A DNA stretch of 55,236 bases from NCBI GenBank assembly GCA_013214545.1, contig JABSQB010000020.1, positions 1-55,236 of the forward strand, read 5' to 3'. The DNA is from Henriciella sp. (GTDB lineage Bacteria > Pseudomonadota > Alphaproteobacteria > Caulobacterales > Hyphomonadaceae). The first letter of the stretch is position 1. The number at the start of each line of letters is the position of its first letter. The position numbers were made by a program, and so were the translations under genes. The notes under the pieces are model-generated. The model searched no databases, had not been told where the DNA came from, and was given only the letters and a program-made list of their open reading frames with translations. Shown here in pieces: positions 44,090 to 52,052 of this stretch.

Positions 44090-46455
44090 CAGAGCCCCGC
44101 ATCGTCTGGATCAAGCGCGATATCGATTTGATCTCGGCGCACACTGTCGCGCATCCGGCGCGCCGACATGGTTTCGCGTTCGCGCTCCAAGCGTGCGTCG
44201 TGCGCTTCACGTCGTTTGCGATCAACTGCCTCATCTTCTTCGAGGATCTCAGCTAAAATCTGCTGATCGCTCGTCAGAGCCAGTCCATCGCTTAGGTCTC
44301 TCGTTCTGCCGCCTTTTGCTTCGGCGTCCGAGTCATCGGCTCCCGCAGCCTCAGGAAGCGCATTGGCTTCAAAAAGGTCAGACTGCTTACCAGACGTCGT
44401 CGAACGCCCCCCTGCCCCTCTCAGGCGCTGTAAACGGCGCCGATCTTTAACCTCGTGCGCCAAAATTGCAGCGGATGCTGGATCAAGTGCCTCCGGTAAC
44501 GATTTTGGGGATGGCGAAGTCGGACAGCCACCCGATGCTCCACGCACACGGGCGCGTTCCGATTTCGTACTTTCAGGCGCTGATGCACTGGCGTCATCAT
44601 TTGGAAAACAAATTGAGCCATCATCGGCAACATCAAAACTGTCGCTTGGCGGGGAAGATGGCGCAGCTTCTTCTCTCAGCACAAAACCGCGAGCGCGACG
44701 TTCGCCCTCAAATGTGGCGGTTCGGATCGAAGCTACCGGGAAGGCCTCAGGATAGGATAAGAAGCCATGTAAATCTTCGAGTTTGAAAATCTGCTCGGGC
44801 AAAACGATGTGGGTAAGCTCTGTTCGGGAGTGTACGCCGATGGCATCGCGCACATCATTCGGCCCATACGTCATCGATTGCTCTGCCCGCAGCGTTTCAG
44901 CTTGACCGATCCAGTCGGCACAATCTCGCGCATTGTGATAATTGCCGGTCCCATAAATGACCTTGGTTCGGCAGAGGCCCGTGATCGCCTGACTGAGGTC
45001 TGCGCCATATCGGTCGCGAACGAGCGCCGGATCCTGAACGCCTAGCACAAATGCGCCGCCATATTGCCGAGACTCTTGCAAGCCTTCGACCAGCGACGGA
45101 ATAGCGTTCAGGGCCGCGAACTCGTCCAGGATGAACCAAATCGTACGGCCCGGTTTGCGCTCCAATGAGAGCAGCGACTTGATCGCAGTATCAAACCATA
45201 GGGTGATCAAACCGCGCATGGCCTTGATCTGATCTGAACGTGCCGACAGGAATAAACAATTGTCCGCTTGATCGTCGCCGACCCACTCCCGGATCGAAAA
45301 TGGATCGTCGTTCGAGCATGGTAAAAGTGTGAGGGGACGAATAGCAGGTGCGAGCACCGCCATGATGTTTCCGCTGGTCTTTCCGAGCTCTGAAGAAATT
45401 GATCTCGCAGCCAAGGTTCCGGAGAAGAAATTGTTGAGCTGTCCTTGTTTGGCGGTCAGCAAAAAATCGACAACGGTTCGAGTTTCGGTGATGCCTTTGG
45501 CTTTGAACTTTGAAAGCGCCGTTGCGAGGACTGAGCGAGCGCTATCTGGCCAAAACCGATCCTGGCTTTTCTCATCCGGGATGAGCGCATGAGCCATTGT
45601 ATCAAAGTCGGTATCATTGCTCGCTTCAGCCATCATCGACCACGGCGCACATCGCGCATCCAGCGGATTCAAAATACGGTCACCAGCATCCTCTGAATAG
45701 AACCGCTCGATGAAAGCACCGGTCTTGTCGAAGATGATGGCACGGTCCCCGTTGGCACGGATTTGCGCCATCAAATCGAACAGAAATTGGCTCTTTCCTG
45801 TACCGGTCGTGCCGGCCACCATGACATGGCGATTGTGAGCGCCGAGGGGCATAGAAACGCCTGCCAACTTGTATAGCCTGTGAGCGGCAAAGTACGGGTC
45901 CTTTTTCCGCTTCATGTTGGAGCGATCAACGAGATGGTTGAGATCAGTTGCGCTCACGACTTCAGCACCGCGCGTGCGACGTTCCTTGATCAGATCCTGA
46001 CCGAAGCGTTTGAACCAGACAAAGAGGATCACCATGGCGATCAGCGCGATCGCTCCAGCTACCCAGGCCGCGTCTGTTGCAGCGTTCGCGACAGCGCGCC
46101 AACCCGCACTCACAGACGGATCAGCCAAGCACCATTTCAATTCGATATTTATGCGGGTGCCATCCGGTTTCGGACATGAGAAAATCTGATCTGGATTGGC
46201 ATTCATGGCCTCAAGAATTTTGATATGCGTGAAGCTTAGGAAGCTGTCTCGCTCGACGCTGGTTGTGGTGAATAGCAACCAGCCAATGAAAACGACGAAC
46301 CCGATACCTACTGAGACCAAGAGCATGATCTTGATGAGGTGGATTGTTTCACGAACTTGAAGATTGATCGTTTGTCCACCGCGCACGAACCGATCCATCG
46401 GTGTGCGCATCCAATTGTTGTTGGAGTCATGGCGAGGTGAATTCCGGCTGCTCAT
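44089..46455 (-). CDS. traD: Type IV coupling protein (TrwB/TraD-like)
   Basis: A 788-residue ATPase that hands the relaxase-DNA complex to a type IV secretion channel. Membrane helices lie near residues 38-68 and 118-145. Walker A is 'VAGTTGTGKSQFL' near 210 and Walker B 'IWFILDEFAAL' near 436. The C-terminal 180 residues are charged and low in complexity, typical of the variable tail that recruits cargo. Its start overlaps the stop of the small TrwA-like gene (46452-46455). Confidence 0.94.
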   Translation of the reverse strand: MSSRNSPRHDSNNNWMRTPMDRFVRGGQTINLQVRETIHLIKIMLLVSVGIGFVVFIGWLLFTTTSVERDSFLSFTHIKILEAMNANPDQIFSCPKPDGTRINIELKWCLADPSVSAGWRAVANAATDAAWVAGAIALIAMVILFVWFKRFGQDLIKERRTRGAEVVSATDLNHLVDRSNMKRKKDPYFAAHRLYKLAGVSMPLGAHNRHVMVAGTTGTGKSQFLFDLMAQIRANGDRAIIFDKTGAFIERFYSEDAGDRILNPLDARCAPWSMMAEASNDTDFDTMAHALIPDEKSQDRFWPDSARSVLATALSKFKAKGITETRTVVDFLLTAKQGQLNNFFSGTLAARSISSELGKTSGNIMAVLAPAIRPLTLLPCSNDDPFSIREWVGDDQADNCLFLSARSDQIKAMRGLITLWFDTAIKSLLSLERKPGRTIWFILDEFAALNAIPSLVEGLQESRQYGGAFVLGVQDPALVRDRYGADLSQAITGLCRTKVIYGTGNYHNARDCADWIGQAETLRAEQSMTYGPNDVRDAIGVHSRTELTHIVLPEQIFKLEDLHGFLSYPEAFPVASIRTATFEGERRARGFVLREEAAPSSPPSDSFDVADDGSICFPNDDASASAPESTKSERARVRGASGGCPTSPSPKSLPEALDPASAAILAHEVKDRRRLQRLRGAGGRSTTSGKQSDLFEANALPEAAGADDSDAEAKGGRTRDLSDGLALTSDQQILAEILEEDEAVDRKRREAHDARLERERETMSARRMRDSVRRDQIDIALDPDDAGL

Positions 46456-46766
46456 GGTCGATCTCCTTCACGAAGAGAGATCGCTCTTAGGCGAGCGAAA
46501 TACTCAGCCTCGCCCAACCGCTCTGCTTCGACATCGGAAAGCATGATCCGCACGAGCTCATCGAGCACGAGAATGCGATCGACCAATAAATCTAGCGACT
46601 GACGAATTGGGCCAGCATCCATGCTCTCTTCAAGAATTCGCCTCGCAACGGTTGACGCAGATATGCCTTGCCTCTCACCCAATGCGCTTAGCGCCTCGAA
46701 CGTTTGCGGTGACGGTCGGAACATGATCCGATTATCGAATTTGCGGGGTGGGTAGGACTTTCCCAT
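46452..46766 (-). CDS. TrwA-like accessory mobilization protein
   Basis: A 104-residue protein from the ATG at 46766 (MGKSYPPRKFDNRIMFRPS). The short basic N-terminal strand followed by helices ('FEALSALGERQGISASTVARRILEES') is the layout of ribbon-helix-helix proteins such as TrwA, which bind oriT, bend DNA, stimulate the relaxase and repress the operon. It is the first gene of the leftward operon, next to the candidate oriT. The longer open frame begins with a GTG and is less likely. Confidence 0.7.
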   Translation of the reverse strand: MGKSYPPRKFDNRIMFRPSPQTFEALSALGERQGISASTVARRILEESMDAGPIRQSLDLLVDRILVLDELVRIMLSDVEAERLGEAEYFARLRAISLREGDRP

Positions 46767-46778
46767 TAGCGCACCCAC

Positions 46779-47230
46779 ACACTGTTTTTATTGTATATTT
46801 TTTGAAGAAAGCGATTTGTCGACGACAGGTCGACACTGCACGAAACCGATAACTCTTTGATTATACGAGCAAAACAGGCCCGAATGGGCACTGTGTCTTG
46901 TGCATACCGCCAGACACCGCGAAGGCGGTAACCTATCGTTTCGTGAAAATCACGACGACATAGCGGCCGATTTTCGACCTTTATCCACGATCTGTGAAGG
47001 AAAGATTGCTGATGCATGTTTCTCGGTCCTCTTGGTCAAAGAACCGAATGGGGAAACCTGTAACGTCAGCCTCCTAAGAATGCCGCAGACATCTGATCTG
47101 TCAAGCACCCTCCAAAATTGAATGGCTGCGCGGAACCTTTGGATAGGCGTAAATTTTGGATGCGGACGCGACGAAATCTGCAACCTTCATAGTGCATTCT
47201 TGCGGGCGCGGATCATCTTCAAAGATCGAG
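46779..47230. other. Candidate oriT / operon promoter region
   Basis: A gene-poor stretch upstream of the TrwA-like gene. It starts with an A/T-rich tract (46786-46803) and then a perfect 7-bp inverted repeat TGTCGAC-GACAG-GTCGACA (46817-46835). Further hairpins are accgcc/ggcggt (about 46904-46928) and tcgtg/cacga (46941-46955). In MobF systems oriT lies beside trwA, so this is the expected place. No nic consensus could be recognised with confidence. I support no ORF in 46779-47259. Confidence 0.45.
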
Positions 47231-47259
47231 CTTGTTCGTAACAATTTCGTTGAAACGGG

Positions 47260-47436
47260 TTATCGTACCATCACGCCTTGTAGGTACTTTTTGTATGCAA
47301 ACCTGGCTTGGTTTTCACTGCCAAAAAGGTGGTAGCAATCGGCGACGAGGATACACCATGACCCGACATCTGAAGGGTCGAGCGACGCGCGCATTATGTC
47401 ATCCATCGTCAACCGAAATGGTTCAGATATGTTCAT
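47260..47436 (-). CDS. Possible small TPR-like protein
   Basis: A 58-residue frame from the ATG at 47436 (MNISEPFRLTMDDIMRAS). The segment 'SWCILVADCYHLFGSENQARFAYKKYLQ' resembles a helix pair of TPR type. Amino-acid use looks protein-like, but no strong SD is visible and there is no partner gene. Low confidence. Confidence 0.35.
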   Translation of the reverse strand: MNISEPFRLTMDDIMRASLDPSDVGSWCILVADCYHLFGSENQARFAYKKYLQGVMVR

Positions 47437-47568
47437 GATCGGTAGCATCCATTGAGTCGGAAAGTTTCGCGAGCCCCTACGAATTGATTAGAATATCTGA
47501 TCAATTCTATCGCTTCGAACTTGACCGTTGAGGTGGAAATCAAGCCAATCTGGCCCAGTGTGGAATGC

Positions 47569-47730
47569 TCACTTATCGTCTTTTTTGAACCGTTTAAGCG
47601 CTCCTTCGAAGGTGTGTTTCAATGCAAAAATCACCATGGAAATCATAATCAAAATAACGATTTGAGCGAACACTGTATCGGCTTCGCCGTTAAGCGATCC
47701 GAACCAGGTTTGTATTTCTATTTTCATCAT
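47569..47730 (-). CDS. Possible small single-pass membrane protein
   Basis: A 53-residue frame (MMKIEIQTWFGSLNGEAD) with one strong membrane helix ('TVFAQIVILIMISMVIFAL') followed by a basic tail 'KRFKKDDK', a typical positive-inside small protein. It lies in the leading region near the DUF736 gene. No SD or family support. Confidence 0.4.
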   Translation of the reverse strand: MMKIEIQTWFGSLNGEADTVFAQIVILIMISMVIFALKHTFEGALKRFKKDDK

Positions 47731-47824
47731 GTGGCCAGCGTGACCCAGCCCTTCAAATTGCAAAACGCACTCATAATAACCATGGCTAAAGTGGTCCGCC
47801 GTTGGCCCACGTATTCAAGTCAAA

Positions 47825-47860
47825 AAAGGAGGCATGGCGGACAAGTTCCGCCATGCCATT
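47825..47860 (-). terminator. Rho-independent terminator of the DUF736 gene
   Basis: ggcatggcgga (47832-47842) pairs with tccgccatgcc (47848-47858). Leftward transcription would then meet a T-run (complement of aaaaaa at 47823-47828). It lies just beyond the DUF736 stop at 47872. Confidence 0.85.
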
Positions 47861-47871
47861 TAATGGATGTG

Positions 47872-48192
47872 CTAGGTTGGATTCCAGAGGATCACATAGC
47901 GATCTTTGTGACCTTTGACCGGGGCCAAATTCGCATAGATTTTGCTCGGTCCAATCTGAGGATCTGCAAGCGTGATTGAGATGTATTCTCGACCAGAATC
48001 TTTCGCGGTTTTGAGCCAGCCGCCGCCGATCTCGGTATCGGTTTCACCAGCATAAATTCGGTAATCTGGTTGACCGTCCTGGTCTTTTTCGACGTTTTTA
48101 TTCACTCGAATTGGCACTGATAAGTTGACCATTGCGAGCGCGCCTTCGAACCCATTTTCGACTTCGCTTACATATCCAATTGCATTTGCCAT
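47872..48192 (-). CDS. DUF736-family protein
   Basis: A 106-residue protein starting MANAIGYVSEVENGFEG, with 'GGGWLKTAKDSGREYISITLADPQIG' and 'YANLAP' as in DUF736 proteins. These are common on alphaproteobacterial plasmids and ICEs next to transfer and antirestriction genes; the function is not established. It is a single gene between a terminator and the large inverted repeat at 48263-48404, consistent with a leading-region transcript. Confidence 0.9.
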   Translation of the reverse strand: MANAIGYVSEVENGFEGALAMVNLSVPIRVNKNVEKDQDGQPDYRIYAGETDTEIGGGWLKTAKDSGREYISITLADPQIGPSKIYANLAPVKGHKDRYVILWNPT

Positions 48193-48262
48193 TGTATTCT
48201 TCCTTTCGTTTAAATTGGTCGACAGGTTTCTTCTTTGACCCCGTCGACGCGAGACCGGTTAG

Positions 48263-48404
48263 GCGGGGTCTGGGGGGTTTAAACCGCTGTGCGGGCGTAA
48301 CGCAGAGGAGCATTCACATCGCAAAGAATTTTGCTGCGCGAGGAGCCGCGAAAGCGGCGGGGAAAATTCTTTGCGATGTGAATTTTAAAGCCGCCAGACC
48401 CCGC
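48263..48404. repeat. Nested inverted repeats upstream of DUF736 (candidate ssDNA promoter)
   Basis: Outer arms of 21 nt (48263-48283 with 48384-48404) match at 19 positions. Inner arms of 21 nt (48312-48332 with 48363-48383) match perfectly. In the centre gccgc-gaaa-gcggc (48345-48358) forms a GNRA-type hairpin. The whole can fold into one long cruciform or single-strand hairpin. The gap 48193-48628 has no credible gene; this structure fills it. Confidence 0.75.
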
Positions 48405-48628
48405 TTAGGTCGAAAAGCTAAAGACGGTTTCAAAGAAGGAATACGCCGCGAATACGAAAGAAAATTCATGCTGCGATTGATAGATAAACGCTCGAGCGAC
48501 GGGTTATGGGCGTTTCAAACCGTCACCTCTTCACGGGACAATTTTCAGAGCTCTGTGCAGTCTTTTCCTAAACGAAGCCGCCCGATGATCGCTCATCGGA
48601 CGGCTCAATAGGTTCGTTTTGATGCAGG

Positions 48629-50374
48629 TTAAGCCGCTTTGGCGGGGCCTCCTTGAACCTCGGTGTCTTCGCCCGGTTCGCTCTCATGTTTGAACATGTC
48701 TTTTACACTTTCCCATGCATGAGCGGGCGCGCTCCCTGCCGTCTCAATCATTCTTTTTGGTGGCATTTGCATCCAAGCCGGTCGCCAGTCTGGATGATCA
48801 CTGACGGCTTCAATGATGGCCGCTTTCTGCGCTTTGCCGGTCTCGGAAAGCATCGCGTTTGCCGTTTCATCTGAGGTGATATCTGATAGCATAGTGTTGA
48901 TGATGCGTTTGTCTCGAAGCAAGTCGAAAAACGCCGCATCCGGGCTCCAGAACTCGGATAGATCGACATCTAGGACATGCAGAACCGCTTCGACCGTCGG
49001 GCCACCAGCGAGCAGCGTTTTTGCCATGACAAAAGCAAGTACAGCCGAGACTTCCTCATCTGACATGGCAAGCAATGCGGAAAAGGTCTCGCACAGTGTT
49101 ATCTCGCAATAACCCCGTTTGGGTAGACTTGCTCCCAAGGCTTCGAAGAGACCGCTCACGCTCTTAGTTGCTCCTGTCATGGCGGTTGCAGCACGAGACG
49201 TATTCAAGCTTTCTGCGCTCGTTTCTTTTTTCACATTGTCTGGCTGTGGGCGCACGTCCCAAAGAGATGATCCGGCAAGCGCGTGAGCCACCATTAATCG
49301 AAGTGCGATGGCAGGTGCTTCAAGCAAAGAAGCCGCTGCGGCCCCATGTCTGTGGCGAGAAATGTATGTGAGCGTGGGCCCTGACATTTCTGAAGCGATA
49401 GACCCGGTTTTTGACGCGCTGTCGCTGGTCTTCTCACGGCGCTTGGCCTCCGCTTTCGTGACAAAGGCTTCGTGAAAGACGACCTCACCATTGTGGCGCA
49501 ACTCGACGAAGACATGTCCGCCTTTGGTGCGCGCACAATGCTCGTGCTCCCAGGATTGGAAATAGCGTCCACGTTCTAGAACATGCACATCACTCCAGCC
49601 TGCTTCGCGATAGGCTTCAATCTTCGCTGAGATGGCAGTTGATTGCGCCTGCCAGAACGCTTCCGGGTCAGCGAAAACACCGTGATCCCCGAACAGGTCT
49701 GTCACGACGGTGCCGTCATATGTAGCGAGATCAAAAAGCGCTTTTTCGGTCGTGATCACGTCACCTCCGGTGATCCATGCTCGGCAGGCACGGCCTCTCG
49801 GCGCGCGGCCTTCGCCTTGGAACAGTTCAATCCACTCTGTTTGCTGATCTACCGTCGCGAGCGTCAGCGCCCGAATCGTTTCGCGATCAATCTCATCGGC
49901 TGAATATGCGTTCCGGATGGGTTCGATCAGATTGGCGAGCGCCAACACCCGTTTTACCGTTAGTGGTGTGATGCCATAATAGTCCGCAATCTCATCCACG
50001 GTGCGCCCTGTTTGGTGCAGCTGATTGAATGAGGTGTATTGCTCCATCTCGGTGGCGGGCATACGGGCGACATTTTCGATGAGCGAAGCTTCAATCGCTT
50101 CAGCTTCGCTGGCGCTTTTCATTACGATACATGGAACACGCACGTCTTTGCCCGTTTCTTTGGCGACTTGCTTCAGCGCAAAGAGCCGGCGACGTCCGGC
50201 GATCACGCCGTATTTGTCCCCTTCGGCGCGCACGAGCAGCGATTGGCGCACGCCGTGCGTTCGGATCGAAGGCAGGATATCTGAGATATCCGGCTTCCTG
50301 CGTCCGTGGCGCATATTGAGCGTGCTGACTTTCAGCTCGTTGAGCGCGATTGATTTTACTTGATGGTTCGCCAT
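48629..50374 (-). CDS. ParB/RepB/Spo0J-family protein (plasmid type)
   Basis: A 581-residue protein. The N-terminal ParB domain (about 8-110) contains 'LPSIRTHGVRQSLLVRAEG', 'YGVIAGRRRLFALKQVAKETG' and 'LIENVARMPATEMEQYTSFNQL', followed by an HTH ('TVDEIADYYGITPLTVKRVLALANL'). The long C-terminal part (about 250-581) is specific to plasmid and ICE members. No ParA is adjacent, so it may act in leading-region regulation or nuclease function rather than partition. It is the last gene of the ardA-orf-parB run. Confidence 0.88.
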   Translation of the reverse strand: MANHQVKSIALNELKVSTLNMRHGRRKPDISDILPSIRTHGVRQSLLVRAEGDKYGVIAGRRRLFALKQVAKETGKDVRVPCIVMKSASEAEAIEASLIENVARMPATEMEQYTSFNQLHQTGRTVDEIADYYGITPLTVKRVLALANLIEPIRNAYSADEIDRETIRALTLATVDQQTEWIELFQGEGRAPRGRACRAWITGGDVITTEKALFDLATYDGTVVTDLFGDHGVFADPEAFWQAQSTAISAKIEAYREAGWSDVHVLERGRYFQSWEHEHCARTKGGHVFVELRHNGEVVFHEAFVTKAEAKRREKTSDSASKTGSIASEMSGPTLTYISRHRHGAAAASLLEAPAIALRLMVAHALAGSSLWDVRPQPDNVKKETSAESLNTSRAATAMTGATKSVSGLFEALGASLPKRGYCEITLCETFSALLAMSDEEVSAVLAFVMAKTLLAGGPTVEAVLHVLDVDLSEFWSPDAAFFDLLRDKRIINTMLSDITSDETANAMLSETGKAQKAAIIEAVSDHPDWRPAWMQMPPKRMIETAGSAPAHAWESVKDMFKHESEPGEDTEVQGGPAKAA

Positions 50375-50378
50375 GGTT

Positions 50379-50669
50379 TCAGGACTCCTCTATTGGCGGA
50401 TGTAGGGAAAGGCCGAGCGTCCATGCGGGGCCGTTCCAATTGATCGGCGAGTAGGCGAAGCCTTCGCGGTCCGTGAGCGCCATCGGGTCGGTCGGACCCC
50501 AATCGTAATCACGGATGCGAATGAGCGGCGCGCGCCCTCCCACCCAGATTTCACGCACAAACAAGTCCTCGATGACGAGCGTCATGACGGGCCTAGGCCC
50601 TAAGACTTGTTCAAGGCGTGAGAGTTGGCGCTGAGGCGCGCCAAGACTTTGGAGGCGGTGACATTTCAT
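50379..50669 (-). CDS. Small hypothetical protein between ardA and parB
   Basis: A 96-residue protein from the ATG at 50669 (MKCHRLQSLGAPQRQL); six more codons are open upstream but overlap ardA. 'MTLVIEDLFVREIWVGGRAPLIRIRDYDWGPTDPMALTDREGFAYSPINWNG' hints at a beta-rich fold. I recognise no family. Positions within 6 nt of both neighbours argue for an operon with ardA and parB. Confidence 0.6.
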   Translation of the reverse strand: MKCHRLQSLGAPQRQLSRLEQVLGPRPVMTLVIEDLFVREIWVGGRAPLIRIRDYDWGPTDPMALTDREGFAYSPINWNGPAWTLGLSLHPPIEES

Positions 50670-50674
50670 ATCGG

Positions 50675-51238
50675 TCACCGCGACCAAAATACGTGTGTTT
50701 CATCGAAGCTGATCTGGACTGTGAAGATATCGCCATTCAGCTCCAGATCGCGTCCGAGCGAAGCCCAATCCACATAGAATTTCAGGATCTCTGGAATCTC
50801 GGTCCCGATATCCTCGTGAAGCTGCTCAGCAAACTCGGCGAGATTGCTGAACTCGCCAGAATAATCATCAAAGGCGGCTTTCGCTTGGTCTAAATCTTCG
50901 CTGAAAATCGAATAGACTTGTGCACCAAGTTCACCGCGTTCGCTTAAAAACTCGGCGAGATCGCAAACCTTTTCGAAGCTTGCATATTCAGGGATGTGCG
51001 CACTTTCGAAGCCATCATAATCATGAATGGCCCATTCTTCGGCGTCTGGTTCCGGTGAAGCGCGCAGCATTTTGCGCAATTCGTTCCAAATATGATCGGC
51101 GCCTTGATCTGCATCCACCCAAGCCCCATGCAATCGCCCATTATTGTAAGCAGCAAGGCAGGCCAAATAGATACGAGGTGTATCGACGGTCTTTGCGACA
51201 AGAAGTGCTGTACTTTGTGAGTTGGCCGTCATTTTCAT
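50675..51238 (-). CDS. ardA: Antirestriction protein ArdA
   Basis: ArdA mimics B-form DNA and inhibits type I restriction enzymes after entry into a recipient. The 187-residue protein is strongly acidic, with 'TPRIYLACLAAYNNGRLHGAWVDADQG' at the N-terminus, 'EEWAIHDYDGFE' and 'YSIFSEDLDQAKAAFDDYSGEFSNLAEFAEQL', all typical of ArdA. It is the first gene of the leftward ardA-orf-parB unit and directly follows the large inverted repeat at 51261-51443. Alternative start at 51232. Confidence 0.93.
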   Translation of the reverse strand: MKMTANSQSTALLVAKTVDTPRIYLACLAAYNNGRLHGAWVDADQGADHIWNELRKMLRASPEPDAEEWAIHDYDGFESAHIPEYASFEKVCDLAEFLSERGELGAQVYSIFSEDLDQAKAAFDDYSGEFSNLAEFAEQLHEDIGTEIPEILKFYVDWASLGRDLELNGDIFTVQISFDETHVFWSR

Positions 51239-51260
51239 CTCCTTCCCGCCCCTGTCATTC

Positions 51261-51443
51261 TTTCCCCGGCAGGCGGGGTGAGGCGGCGAGGAGAAGTGTC
51301 AGGCAGAGCGCATAAGGGACGCGCGCAAGGCCGCCAGGTCGGACGCCTTGAACTCATAAAAACGCTTAAAGAAACCGCTGCCTTGCGGGTGGACCGCGCT
51401 CTGGCAGACACGTCGCCCGCCTCAGCCCGACTGCTGGGGAAAA
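51261..51443. repeat. Long imperfect inverted repeat upstream of ardA (candidate ssDNA promoter)
   Basis: The left arm 51261-51311 pairs with the right arm 51396-51443 with short bulges; identical pieces include tttcccc/ggggaaa, tgaggcgg/ccgcctca and agagcgc/gcgctct. Inside, cgcaaggc (51324-51331) pairs with gccttgcg (51380-51387). The left arm shares aggcggggt with the repeat at 48261. The gap 51239-51666 holds no gene I can support. Confidence 0.75.
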
Positions 51444-51666
51444 TCAAATAGAGTCAGCGCGGGTTAGCGCGCTGTCCGCATGACTTATTGTCGACGTCCA
51501 ACAGGCCCATTCAACAACTCAGATCTACAACACCCTATCCAAGCTCAACCGCTTGGCTGGCAGCTCCGTAATCCCCTTGAAAATGGCACGCGAGCATCAG
51601 GACAATTAGATATTATTGGTAGAATTCGCTCTTCTGAACGAGCGAAATATGCCTTATTGAAAGGAC

Positions 51667-52038
51667 ATGACCGAGACCACTGATCAAGTAAAAACCTGGC
51701 TGAATTCCGACCTCACGAGTCTGGAGGATTTGTATACCGAGTTGGCAAAAACCAGCCCACAATCAAATGCGATGGGCGGAGATCTTGCAAAGCAAGGCCG
51801 AGCTATGCTCCTGGCCATCCGAACCGGGCTGCATGATTTAATCTGCAAGAATGACGAAATTTCCAACCACCCAGCGGTGAGCGGTGGCAGCGATGATATT
51901 AATGATACAATCGCCCTTACAGCGATTATCGCGGCCGTTATTCCCAGTGACTTGGGTACTGGCGTAAATGCAACTTTGATCGCGGTTTTGATCGCGCGCA
52001 TCGGCGTCCGCAATTTCTGCATAGGTGCATCCACTTAA
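51667..52038 (+). CDS. Small protein paired with a metallopeptidase
   Basis: A 123-residue protein with GAAAGGA before the ATG. The N-terminal half is helical and acidic ('DLTSLEDLYTELAKTS'). The C-terminal half has a hydrophobic stretch ('TIALTAIIAAVIPSDLGTGVNATLIAVLIARIGV' region) that may be membrane-associated or a buried helix pair. I recognise no family. It is followed 14 nt later by the HExxH gene, so the two probably form a functional pair. The layout resembles defence or toxin pairs, but that is inference. Confidence 0.6.
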   Translation: MTETTDQVKTWLNSDLTSLEDLYTELAKTSPQSNAMGGDLAKQGRAMLLAIRTGLHDLICKNDEISNHPAVSGGSDDINDTIALTAIIAAVIPSDLGTGVNATLIAVLIARIGVRNFCIGAST

Positions 52039-52052
52039 GGTCGGCAATCGAC

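Noticed and set aside
46979-46988. DnaA-box-like ttatccacg
   Set aside because: A single near-match without iterons or a Rep gene does not support a replication origin.
46900-47121. Rightward 73-codon ORF in the candidate oriT
   Set aside because: No family resemblance and no ribosome binding site; it overlaps hairpins of a non-coding region.
48132-48611. Rightward 159-codon ORF over the nested repeats
   Set aside because: It is antisense to DUF736 at its start and runs through both repeat arms; no SD and unusual composition, so likely non-coding.
48629-50374. Partition locus (parABS)
   Set aside because: Only a ParB-like gene is present; no ParA ATPase or clear parS sites were seen nearby.
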